From Strongylocentrotus droebachiensis (Eukaryota; Echinodermata; Echinoidea; Camarodonta; Strongylocentrotidae): DNA of 64,000 bases. The stretch lies in NCBI GenBank assembly GCA_035222895.1, contig JAVYIG010000872.1, forward strand, positions 248,001 through 312,000. The letters run 5' to 3'. The notes under the pieces were generated by a model. The model saw only the letters and a program-made list of their open reading frames with translations, was not told the origin of the DNA and ran no database searches. A program made the translations under genes and the position numbers. Shown here in pieces: positions 23,421 through 34,649 of the stretch. Position 1 is the stretch's first letter; each line of letters opens with the position of its first letter.

Positions 23421-23778
23421 ACATCTAGCATTGAAGTCACTATGCTATACCTTAACACCATTTTCTCTATTCTGATCAATGTTACCAAGTCTCTTTAATG
23501 AGTGGCAAATTCTTTACAGCGGTCGTGTATTTTGTCTCCCTCGAGAAAGAGAGAGAGAGAGCGAGAGAGATGCGTAGTGTACAACCTGTGTAGAAAGGCC
23601 AGTGGCTACTAATAGACAGGATTGACTGAAATATCCTGGAGAAAAAAATTCTCCTGTTTGTACAGACTGATATCATCTCATTCACTTTGGCAATAAAAGA
23701 AAATTTCAAAATAAGCACACCTATTATCGCTTTTTTAAAGCTTTTATTTCATAACTGTCTTTGACATGATTGATTATT

Positions 23779-23826
23779 CAGAAAATATAGTATTCAGAAA
23801 ATATAGTATTCAGAAAATATAGTATT
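23779..23826. repeat. 16-bp minisatellite (ATTCAGAAAATATAGT)
   Basis: Three consecutive copies. Confidence 0.85.
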
Positions 23827-23937
23827 CATGCGTGTGAACAGACCCGTAATAACATGGAAGCATATTTATGTTTCCACTTGATGCAGGGATATCCCCTATA
23901 CAAAAAATACACCAAAACAAATAATAGATGAATTAAG

Positions 23938-24205
23938 TACATTAGATAAATACAGAGTGAAAGAAAAAGGCAAGCTAAATCTGAGCTTTAGATCACAAAG
24001 AATTGGTAATTTCAGTAGAATAAAGTCCTAAAAACATTTAGAAGAATCAAGTACAAGGTGAACCAATGTAATACTTTGTCCAAAGTGACATTAGATAAAT
24101 ACAGAGTGAAAGAAAAAGGCAAGCTAAATCTGAGCTTTAGATCACAATGAATAGGTAATTTCAGTAGAATAAAGACCTAAAAACATGTTGAAGAAACAAG
24201 TACAA
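23938..24205. repeat. 149-bp direct repeat, two copies
   Basis: ACATTAGATAAATACAGAGT with following sequence occurs at 23939 and 24088. Unit A has only one related copy (about 4700-4760). Confidence 0.75.
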
Positions 24206-24372
24206 GTTTAAACCATTGTAATACTTTGTCCAAAGGAAAAACAGAATGTGAAACTAAGAAAAAAGCATAGTGTAAGTATGAATACCTGTTCAAAAGAATA
24301 ATCACGTGAGCATCCAATTAAAAAGAACTTAGTAGTACATGTACATTGTATGGTGATGTCTTTATCAAAGAT

Positions 24373-24461
24373 GATGAATAAATTGGGATAATGAATAAAT
24401 AGGGATAATGAATAAGTTGGGATAATGAATAACTTGGGATAATGAATGAATTGGGATAATG
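24373..24461. repeat. 18-bp minisatellite (TTGGGATAATGAATAA)
   Basis: About five copies. Unit A has only a single unit at the matching place (about 4884-4902), so it expanded after duplication. Confidence 0.85.
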
Positions 24462-26379
24462 TTACTCCAAATATTTTAATATGTAATTCTAGGTTCAATA
24501 TTACAATGTATCATCATTACTTTTCTCACAAACTTACTTTAATAAATAAGGAAACATCACAGAATCATAATAGGTAGAAACTTATTACAATGGCAGGAAG
24601 GAAGTTATTTTTTTTTTTTTAAATGATATTTCATTTCCTTCCTCATAATTTATAACAAGAAATTATCAAAATAAGCAATATAAAACAAGATCTTTGATAC
24701 AAGACATTTCATGAGTAATATCAATCAATGAACATAGAAAAAAAAGGGAAAAAAAAGTCTTGCATGTTGTATAATCAAAATAACAGTAGAGGAAGGTTTA
24801 AAGGTTCATATTACCATCCTGTCACACACTCTCACACCAACAAACTCATGACACCCCCCCCCCCCCCCCCCCCCCCTCTAGCCCACCCACACCACACCCC
24901 CTTTCACACACATAAGCACACATACAAACACAAACACACACTGCATGCAACCTGTTCCGGAAATTTCCTTCCTCATTAAATTCACGTTACAAAAGAATTA
25001 TCACAGTATGTAATACAAAGATCTACGTACGATACAAAAACATTTCATGAATGTAACATCTGCATATCAATCGTTGATGACAAATACATAAACAGCTGAA
25101 ACGTGAACCGTATCGACACACCATAACAATAATTGTTATTGGAACAGGAATAAGATAGTTCTGAGAAATGCATATCTGTTTCGATACCTAGTGAATGTAA
25201 TACATTACTTTGCACCATACGTCTGACTATACTTCCAATCTTAAAGATTTCTTCTGTTTGATAGGTTAAGATTTGCATATAATTATTCTGTTGAAAAACA
25301 TGAGGCAAAGGCGAGCATCAGATTGAAATATCTTGCAAAGCATACCTTTTCCATATGCACAATGTAAAAGTAACTGAAGCATAGCACTCGTCAGGCTAAT
25401 GAATATGATACAGATAGCGTAAAGTTCGAAGGCCTCAACTGCATACTGCTGTGATATTTGCATCAAAGACAATGATGGCCTATACAAAGAAACTAGGCCG
25501 GGCGCCTTTCAAGAAATTTATGGGCGGACAAAGAAGTGAACTCCCATTGACTTCTATCGTTTGAGAATGTTTACAGCTCATACAGCCCATGGGATGCACG
25601 CAACCAAATTGGAAAAGGACGCGAAGGAGCATCATTGAAAATATGTGTAACATGTTTTTGTCAAATAGCATTAGCAATTGAAGCACAACAAACATGTTAT
25701 GACCCAAACTGGCATAAATTTAGGCCCGACAAAAATGGCGCTAGATCAAAAATACACTTGATATAAACCTCTGATGAGAACAAACATGTATTTGTACAAT
25801 CCCCTACCATGATTACGTCTGTGAGTCCGTAAACAAAAAGACAATTTTCATTGAAGTAAAATATCTTGACTTGATAGAATAAGTGTTCATTTTAAATACT
25901 CCCCAAGTAGTCATATATATATATAAGGTACATGCCCAAATAGTGTATAATTTAAAGACGTTGGCTGCATAGCAACACACACACACTGCATGCAACCTGT
26001 TCCGGAGATTTCCTTCCTCATAAAATTCACATTACAAAAGAATTATCACAGTATGTAATACAAAGATCTACGTACGATACAAAAACATTTCATGAATTAC
26101 TATGAACATAGAAAAATCTCAGATCATACATGTTTATACATTTGTTCTTTCGTGTAACAGTTAATAATCTAAATAACCATATAGGAAGGTATGAAAACTA
26201 TGAATTTTACCTAGCCCGACCCAATCACACACTCACAAACCCTCAACTCACACCACACAAAACTCTTCACCCCCCCCCCCCCCCCCCCCCCAGCCCACCC
26301 ACCTCACACCCCCTTCACGCCGACACACACACTGCATGCAACCTGTTCCGGTTTGTCCACCTTTACAAGAGAAAGAATT

Positions 26380-26405
26380 AATAATAATAATAATAATAAT
26401 ATTAA
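26380..26405. repeat. ATA/ATT microsatellite
   Basis: TAATAATAATAATAATAATATTAAT, tail side of the L1-like remnant. Confidence 0.8.
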
Positions 26406-27150
26406 TACCCACATCCATTAAAGTTAAAATGCATCGATTTGTTCCCATTTCTGTAAGTGCATCCCCAGTTTCCCCTTTTTGAAGGCTATTTTGTATTCCT
26501 CGTCTCTGTAATTTTTAAGCATATGTATTACTTTCTGCACGGATGGCAGAGTTCCTTCTTTTCTAGAAATAAAAATTATATACTTTACTAGAAATATGAT
26601 ACAATTTATAACAAATATTCTAGCAGTATTGCCGGATATTCCCATAAAAATGGGTTTCCAATCATCAATGTCAATTTCGATTAAATGTAACTTTTGAATT
26701 ACCTCCTGCCATAATCTTTTAACTTTAAGACAATCTAAAAATAAATGTTGGTATGTCTCTACTTCTTGTCTACAAAAGGAACAAAAATGGTCTGACTCAA
26801 AACCAAATTTAAAGAGCTCTCTTTTCGTATTTACGGCCCCTTGTAATTATTTGTATTGAAACTCTCTATGTTTATTACAAAGCATTGCACATTTCATCCT
26901 TGTGAATGTTTCTTTCAACTCCGTCATTCCAAAATCGAATTGACAGTTGCCGTCTGTAACATGTAATGTATACTCTTTTTGAAGGTCTTCAATGAAGTAA
27001 TCATATAACCGCCTAGATTTTATATCACATAGTTTCTGTAAACGTCCAAATATCATCAATTCTATTTCAAAATTGTCAGTGTCCACTTCCATAAAATCAC
27101 TTTGTATCCATTCGTTTCTGATTGCTGAAAAGATCTTTTGAATTCTAAGC
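26400..27150 (-). pseudogene. L1-like LINE ORF2 3' remnant
   Basis: Minus strand. Shows FGFESDHFCSFCRQEVETYQ, completing the same CX2C...HX4C knuckle as the 38.65-kb copy, and ends KGKLGMHLQKWEQIDAF. One stop near 26850 breaks the frame. The 3' side runs into an ATT microsatellite (26380-26405), a likely LINE tail. It is part of a 2.5-kb block absent from unit A of the duplication. Confidence 0.72.
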
Positions 27151-29711
27151 TATACCATGAATTTCTTCCTTTGACTGTCTCCCTCTATTGGTTGTGCTGT
27201 TATAGGTCGAGTTTAACATACAATGCAAAATGGTTCAAGGTGGATTTTCTTGACAAGGCAGTACAATCAAATTGAGATTAATTGAAAATGGAGATTAATT
27301 GACAATGGCATACAGGTACCATTATATTTTATCTTACCATATGCACCAAAACATGTATGATTATGATTCCATTACCTATTAAAATATATATCTGCAGGTA
27401 GACTGCTTTTATGACTGATTTTGTGAAAAAGCTTCATAAAACGATGCCAGTACATGTAAGTAAATTGATTAATTTCAATTTTAATTGATTGACAACCAAA
27501 TTATATTATCTGTATGAACAGTTAACATTTTACATGAATCTGTATGTTACATGTAAAATGACCCACATCCCCATATCTTTGCATTACACAATTTTAAAAT
27601 GTATAAAGTCTTCATTTGTTTGTTCATGTGCAATATAATTATAATAATCTATTAAAATATAATTTCATTGAAAATTCACTCTTAGGCTGAATTTGATATT
27701 TACACCACATGACCCACACAATGGATTCATTGTACCAGCCCCAGCCTCTTGACCTCTCACCTCATGAAATCAACATCTAGTCAGTAGTCAGTACACCCAT
27801 CTAAAATCTAAAATAATAAATAGTTCATGAGCTTTAGTTTATATACTCTATCATAAAATGAGTTTGTAAGCATGTATCCTATTGGCTGATGAATTGTGAT
27901 CACATGACATTTAAAGTATTTCTTTATGGTGCATTAGCTTGAATCAATTATTTAAATTTTAGCACAGTAGCAAAGTGTGCATCCGTGCTTCCCATCACAT
28001 AACACAAGGTTTTTTTTTCTAGACTGTTTTTGTTCTGCGCTGTAGACAATGGAAGCAAATTGGGAATGGGGAGTTTAAGAGAAGCAAGGCATAATATTGT
28101 CATTATCATATCCCCTTACACAATTTACATGCACATCTTCATTCTGTAAAAGTTCAAATCCAAATTAAAAGAACTCCCCTCATGCAATATCATATCTAAT
28201 CTTGGCCAAAGAACTAAAGACTAAACAGTAAACACTCACAAAATGCTGAATATCAGTTAATATAAATAGATATAGAGCAGAGCATGCAATATTAAAAGTA
28301 GACTGAAAACTTCAGTCTCTCTAATCGTCGGTTGTTCCACTGAGACTACGTCTGTCTCCACTAGACCTCCGATTATAGAGACTGAAGGATGGGGACCTCT
28401 TACTGTGAGGGACTGTACAGAACAAATGGTTTGGTTCGACCGGACCGCAATGAATGAGATATGCAACGAAATTTTCACTCTTTACATCCTCATAACTGCT
28501 GCAATTATAATAAAAATTAAAAATAACATATATATAGCTTATTTGACTTACGATAGCTTGCTCATTTAGATCCTAAATTAATGATTAATCCGAGAAAGTC
28601 TCGTCGACAACATTATCCGTCTTGGTTTTAGTTGATGAATATTCATTTTTTCTTTTCGAACGTCCAATAGCTACCGTAGCTACGTACGAGTCGGCCCGGC
28701 TTGACCAACGAACTCCCACGAAACGAGTGCTCTGATTGGCCATTGGCGTAGGTTGACCCGGAAATATACCGGCCGCCGGGTCATATAGCTCTATTTTCGA
28801 GTGCATGAACGTAGTTTCACAGTTTGGAGATACAAATTGGATAATTCATATAAGTAAGTCCGTAAATTATCCATTTAATATTAAGTTATCAAATTTTGAT
28901 AACTGTAATTACGACAAATGACATACCAACCTAATTTACATCTGATTTAGAAATCAGAAAATTAGATCTAAATAAAGAAAATCGGGGGAGAAATGTCGGT
29001 AACGAAAAGCTGTTCCGCTGTGGCTGTAATTTACCCACACGGTACGAGATCTCTGGGTTGCCATCTGTATTGGGGAATGACAACAAATGTCAGTTTTATT
29101 AAAGAAATGACCCAAATCAGATGGTTATTGCTGTCTATATTAAAAGCATACATTATACAGGTACTTAAAGCATTGTATCCCTTTTGCAGCAAACATCAAA
29201 TTCTGTAGAACTTTGCAAGACTGAATTATGAATTTGTCAAGTATATCATATCTGTGAAATTTAAACATTAGCAGTGTCCTAGTATTCAAACTATGCAAGG
29301 AAACTTGTTTACTTTCTAGCCTTCACTGTCAGACACTATTGAGTGACTGACCTCTTTTTTTTATTTGGTAATACATAAGATGAGCTGTAAAGGGTATATA
29401 TACATGAGCATTTGTCTACTTACATCAATAACCCACTTCTTGTAATGGCCAAAATTAAACTGATTGAATCTTTGCGCAGCACAAAATGCACAACAGTTAC
29501 GACCATTCGGTACAAGGGTCTGAAAATCAGACTATTAAATTAAACGAGCGTGCTCGCTAAATTTGATTTGACAACAAATGGTGGTTATTTTCCCACAAAA
29601 AGCCATTTTCAAGCCCTTTTGCTTTGAGGAAAGATCTAAATTAGAATTGTTTCCAAATGCCGTTGGAATTTAACCTTTTTCATTTTGGGGGGCATGCAAA
29701 TGGGACATATA
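27151..29711. other. Unit B intergenic sequence, no gene recognised
   Basis: 27151-28270 matches unit A. 28388-29711 has no clear match there. The short open frames at 28585-28806 (minus) and 28993-29208 (plus) have no recognisable motif, although a GC-richer patch at 28660-28790 might be promoter-like. Confidence 0.4.
28309..28387 (+). repeat. 77-bp hairpin-ended repeat, copy 2
   Basis: CTTCAGTCTCTCTAATCG ... CGATTATAGAGACTGAAG. Differs from copy 1 at only a few positions across its whole length. Confidence 0.7.
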
Positions 29712-30280
29712 CAGTGCGAGTCAAAACAAAGTTTACACCTAGAAAATTGCTAATTAATTTATAAATCATCTATGCGCAGTAAATTATTATACATCTTATG
29801 AAAGAGTGTTTATCCCGAATCATTTAGTATCATTTTTGTGTGATATGTGTTCACGCTTGGATGAACAGGAGGCGTTGTTTGCGAGGGTGAACAAATCGAC
29901 TTGCGCCAAAGTTGCTCTGTGATGTTTAAATAAAACAATTGGGATTTGGGTATTAATTCGGGCATAGCACATCCAAATAACATCCCTAACAAAATTAATC
30001 ATGCCACACATATAAAATATATAATATTCAATATCAACGAACATTTGTGCGCATGTGTGTGTGTGACTTTGCTTCCGCAAAAAGCATATGCAATGCATCT
30101 CATTTGATACGTTCAATTCATTCTCTCACTTTAATCCCAACATACTGTAGGCATCACTTTGGCGCAAGTCGATTTTTGCACTCTCGCAAACAATGCCTCC
30201 TGTTCATCCAAGCGTGAACACAAACCACACAAAAATGATACCAAATGATTTGGGATAAAACTTTTTTTTGACTCACATGG
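29712..30280. mobile_element. Mariner/Tc1-like foldback, copy 1
   Basis: TA-flanked ends CAGTGCGAGTCAAAACAAAG and TTTTTTTTGACTCACATGG. Long inverted arms contain CACGCTTGGATGAACAGGAG and GACTTGCGCCAAAG in opposite senses. The right arm lacks the GTTTACACCTAGAA segment. No transposase. Confidence 0.7.
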
Positions 30281-30592
30281 TAGTAGTACCTTTAAGTTAT
30301 ATATACTATAGATCTCATACTGATCTGAAATCAGTTTAATACCATTATACACCATTTCATACATAAAATATTATAAGACTGAAGTACCAAGTCCCCGGTA
30401 TGGTATTTTCAGTTAAAATTATTAAATAGTCTATATTTCAATTGCTTGCACATGAAAAAAATAAGAGTATACTAATAATAAGAAATAGCCTGTTACCCCA
30501 TCAGCATTAAACAACGGCCTCCATCTCAAGTTATTTCACTTAGTATTCAGCAGGTCCAACTTCCATCTTGTCTAATTCATTCATTCATTCAT

Positions 30593-30762
30593 TCATTCTT
30601 TCTTCTGCACCAAGTGATTAGCCTTGGGTGGCCAACGCTCATCTATGATGCAGTAATTCCATACGATGTGGTTGATGGCGATTAGAATACATGGTATAAG
30701 TCCAATGCAGCCAGCAAAGAGAAATGCCATCTGATAGCTGTTGGTCTGGTCTAAAATGTAAC
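30593..30762 (-). CDS. Copy B exon 4 (TM12 and C-terminus)
   Basis: Acceptor CTCTCAG|GTTACATT. Encodes GYILDQ, TM12 and the polar tail ending in VQKKE, then TGA at 30593-30595. Confidence 0.86.
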
Positions 30763-33700
30763 CTGAGAGTGAGAGTGTAAAAGCGTAAAAAAATAAACAG
30801 AAATTAGGCAGGTTTGAGGGCTGAACCAATGAACTTATTATTTTATACTCATTCTATTCTACTCAAAAACCAATGTTCACAAATGTCACCAAAATATATA
30901 CTAAATTTGGCAGATTTCATGCACTTCATGTACTGAACCTTGCCAAGATATCCTAGACAGTACTATGTTGAACACATCAGGTACATGATCAACAGGTGAC
31001 AATAATTTGAAGAAGGCTTTTTACACTGCTGACATCAATATGACTGTCAATAGATTTTGTTAAAAAGGGAAACAAAAATTGCTATTTGAACAGACATGGT
31101 ACAATGATTACTCAAGAGCTAGCAAATAACATTTATGACTTCATTATCTACTAGTGATATCAAAAGATAAATATTTGGATGACCTCCTTATGCCCATTAA
31201 AGGGAGAAACAAAATAAGAATATATCATGCATTATAAACACTATAAAACATATGCAAACAGCACATAATTTGTGTCAAATCCTTCCTGTTGTCTTTTACT
31301 TAATAATGGCAACATGATCAACATCAATATCATCATTATTTTGGAGTCAATAAAGTGGAGTAATTTTTGATTGATAGTTTGCCGCCCTGCTCAGCTATAT
31401 TTAAGAAAACATACTCATTTATTTTATTGGAGAACAACATTGAAAACTGACAGAGATACCTCTCACTCAACCAATGAGAAAAAACCTGTTCTAAGACAAA
31501 ATAATAGCCACATACATGACTAGATCCTTGAGATCAGCATACTGTGTTGTAACAGAACTTGAATTAAATTGAAAAGATAAAAAGAACAAAAGAAATACGT
31601 GTGTCACTGTCTCCTACTCTCCTTTGTAGATTTTGGACACCTAAGGTGCATAAAACCTGTCCTCCAAGAAAATAAAAGTGTTGTACTGAGAATTGGAGAT
31701 GTCTGCCCAGGGGCAGATCCAGCCGGCAGCGAGGGAGGGGGCCCAAGAAATATTTAACGCCAACTCAGCCGACCAGTCGAAAAAGCGGGGGGGGGGGGGG
31801 GGGGGGGCGGGGGGTGGTAGTGAGCACTATTTTTTTTTCTTTTTTGGTTTGAGCTCTATTTTTTTTTTTTACTCGACATCCCCCCCTCCCCCCTTTGAAA
31901 GGGGTAGGGGAGGGGGCCCGGACTCCCCCCTAGATTCGCCACTGTGTCTGCCATTGCTTTCTCGTGACAAGATCTCATGGTATCCAGGCTTGTAAGAAGT
32001 TCCTGGCATCATTCAAACTTTCTTACCTGAGACAGTAGAACTGATCATGATCCCAATGCATGTTGATAAGAGCACCATGCCGATCCCGCCTGGAAACCGG
32101 TGCAAAGGAACCATGTGTCGAACAATAACTGACAGAAGAGGTATGTATATGCCGGATGCAATACCGACACCTGCCGCACAAGCTACCATGACGGCATAGC
32201 TATCGGTGCTTGGAGCAACAATCACAGCTATCGCACCAAGGCCATACGCAAAAGCTGACAAAAACATTTGATGTACGTGACCTGTGTTGAGGAGTAGGCC
32301 GTGAGTTGCTCGAGCAATCATGTTCGTTAATCCAACAACAGAGACTAAAAATGCTGCCTCAATTCTTGGAACGCCTTTCAGTACAGCGCAAGTTACAGTA
32401 TGAGCCAAATAGGTCCCATACACGGCACCTCCCATCAGTGCTGTGGGTAGGTAACATGCAAATACGCGATTCTCCCATATAAGAGATAGACCTGTTGATT
32501 GCACACATGATGTCTTCACACCCTTGCCGACCATTGAGGCATGACGACTTATCCTACGCACCATGGTGAGACGTTGAGTTGATGCAATTGGCTCAACGCC
32601 ATTGGTTTCATCACACTGCTCTACAATCTCCTCATGAGGTTCATCTAATATTTTAAAATCTACCACTTGACTTTTGCCACTCTGTTCTGGCTTTTCCCCA
32701 CATTCTATCACGATGCCGTCATCGCAACCATTATCACAGGGTGTAGACGCATCAACGGCATAGGTCACTACACTATTGCGTTTAAGCTCCGTCTCCGTCA
32801 CAATCTGCTCACTTTTTGTCATCTTCATATGCCATTGTTTGTTCGTCTTGGAATGTCTTGTCATAATCAGTGCCAGTGGTATAAGATGAAGCTGTAAGGC
32901 CCCTACGATCATCAGCGCACCCCTCCAGGTGTAGTGGTCCACCAGAACCTGGAAGATGAGTGGCCATACAACCATACCGACTCCACAGCCAGATGACGCT
33001 ACTCCATTAAGGACGGTAAAGTGCCTCTTGAAGTTTTGAGTAACGCAGACCAAACAACCAGAAAATGCCATGCTGCTTCCAAAACCTAAACACAAAAGAA
33101 AACAAAATGGATAATGATTTAGAATTGATAAGTTAAAATATTTAGTTACGCTGCCAAGTCTTCCATACTGTATATATGAGTTGCAGTTTCTTTGTGACGT
33201 CAATAATGATTCATTTAATGAACCAGAAAAATGGGAGGTTAATCTTACTTAAAGGTAAAGACCAGTTATGGTCATGCGATTGCATTGTGAAAGAAAAGTT
33301 GTGGAATCGATCAGAAAAGGTTGATCATCTAGCATATAAGTATTGGTGTGTACTGCAAGGTTCTGTAATCATCAAAATGATAAGAAATATGGCCCAGTCT
33401 TCGTAAAGTTACAAGCACTCTACACAGAAAGATGTATATGGGACTATACGCACACGTGCGTTTATCTCTCACAGACCATGTAGATAAACTAATTTACCAA
33501 ATATATCGATTAGTAGGCGGTTTCCCGGCAACATTTTTATCATCATGTTTTAGTCAAAACATATTCTTTCACATGATTGGTAATAAGAGCTTCCATTTCA
33601 TTTTTTGAAATTGGGGCGTTACCTTTAAGTCAATGTTGCCTGCTATTTTGATCAATCAAAAATTATCACAAATTTTTGTACCTGGCATTCTATGGCATAT

Positions 33701-34621
33701 TAAAGTTAATGGGGAAGTCCATTCGTCCACCATGATTTCAATTTGGTTTTAATAAAAGCAGGCCAAATTGGAAAAACAAATCAGTGAAGAATTAGAGATT
33801 AGTGTTAAACGATGCCTTTAAGGGAAAATATACATTTTTAAAGTTGTACAGTGCAGGGTAAATGGTGAAGAGTTACCAGTAATGTAATAGTAACATAAGA
33901 AACACTTCCCTAACCCTTAAAAACAAAAATAAAAAACAAATGAACAAATAAACAAAACTCCTCACCAGACATGAAAGGAATAGTAATGAAGAGTACTGTA
34001 ATGTTGGGAGCATATGAAGCAGCCAAGAAGCCAGATGCAGAGAGGATGGCACCAGCGATCATCACACAACGAACACCAAAAGTCCTAACAAGTGCACCAG
34101 CCAGGGGAGCTGGGGGGGGGGGGGGGGGGAGGAAAAGATACAATCCACATAATACAAATCATATGAGGATTTATACCCAAAGAAGAGTAGAAAAATCAAG
34201 ATACACATTACACAACTACTGTTCACACCTGAAATTCCATAAGGTTAACGAGAAAGAAAAAAAAAGTTAAACCAGAAAATTCTTGTTACATAATTTGTTT
34301 TGGTTAAATTAAGAGTCGTCGTTATGTTCCCTTTCAGAATAAATCGGGTAAGAGTTGAATCCAATCGACCTTTATAGACAGGTGATCTTTCCATGGAGGT
34401 GCTCACTAAAGCAGGTTTCTCTGCAAATTGAAACACTTACATGTTCCAAGAAGGACAGCTAACACGGAGGTAGCGAGCCAGCTGATCAAGGCTGCTTGTT
34501 CCTGAAAGTCTCTCTTCCATTCTCCGTAGAAGACTCCCATGGAGGTGGACAACCCATGGGTCATTCCTTGGCCTAGGAGATTGCAGGCCACTATCACAGT
34601 CCCGCTTAGAGTAACCTTCAT
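30593..34621 (-). CDS. Monocarboxylate-transporter-like protein (SLC16/MFS), copy B, four exons
   Basis: Coding join on the minus strand: 34621-34441, 34109-33966, 33085-32027, 30762-30593 (1554 nt, 517 residues plus stop), with GT-AG junctions at the same places as copy A. It has twelve predicted membrane segments, with a polar loop between TM6 and TM7 that is eight residues shorter than in copy A. Most differences from copy A are conservative or lie in the loop (for example SVLAVLLG for SVLTVLLG), which suggests both copies have been kept as proteins. The C-terminus continues WPPKANHLVQKKE, probably the ancestral tail. The same in-frame TAG precedes the ATG, and DGGWGW is again absent. Intron 2 is only about 0.9 kb against 2.7 kb in copy A, because copy A gained a foldback element there. 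Confidence 0.87.
31708..31944. mobile_element. hAT-like MITE with 8-bp target duplication
   Basis: Ends CAGGGGCAGATCCAG and CTAGATTCGCCACTG. TGTCTGCC is duplicated on both sides (31700-31707 and 31945-31952). Unit A carries the unoccupied site ATGTCTGCCATTGC at about 10889-10903. Its interior is mostly poly-G, poly-T and poly-C. Confidence 0.85.
32027..33085 (-). CDS. Copy B exon 3 (TM4-TM11 and central loop)
   Basis: Acceptor TTTAG|GTTTTGG, donor TCTCAG|GTAAGA, 1059 nt. Same domain content as copy A exon 3, with two small in-frame losses in the cytoplasmic loop. Confidence 0.89.
33249..33628 (+). mobile_element. TTAA MITE, family 2, copy 1
   Basis: Ends TTAAAGGTAAAGACC and GGCGTTACCTTTAA. 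Contains GGTCATGCGATTGCATTGTG. A reverse-oriented copy lies at 59759-60184. Confidence 0.72.
33966..34109 (-). CDS. Copy B exon 2 (TM3-TM4)
   Basis: The acceptor AG follows a poly-C run (poly-G on the plus strand, 34111-34129). Donor TCTG|GTGAGG. 144 nt, phase as in copy A. The run sits where the polypyrimidine tract should be. Confidence 0.87.
34441..34621 (-). CDS. Copy B exon 1 (start codon, TM1-TM2)
   Basis: ATG at 34621 in ATCACCATGA. Donor ACAT|GTAAGT. 181 nt, matching copy A. Confidence 0.87.
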
Positions 34622-34649
34622 GGTGATCCTCCACTTGTTCTATAGTATT

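Larger units (their letters stand above)
24606..27150. mobile_element. 2.5-kb composite insertion specific to unit B
   Basis: Unit A reads GGAAGTTGTACCATGAATTT without it at about 5052-5075. It starts with a poly-T run (24607-24620). A segment beginning CTGCATGCAACCTGTTCCGG occurs at 24943, 25986 and 26334, with poly-C tracts at 24856-24876 and 26271-26290. The right part is the L1-like remnant. 25100-25980 has no feature I recognise. Confidence 0.7.
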
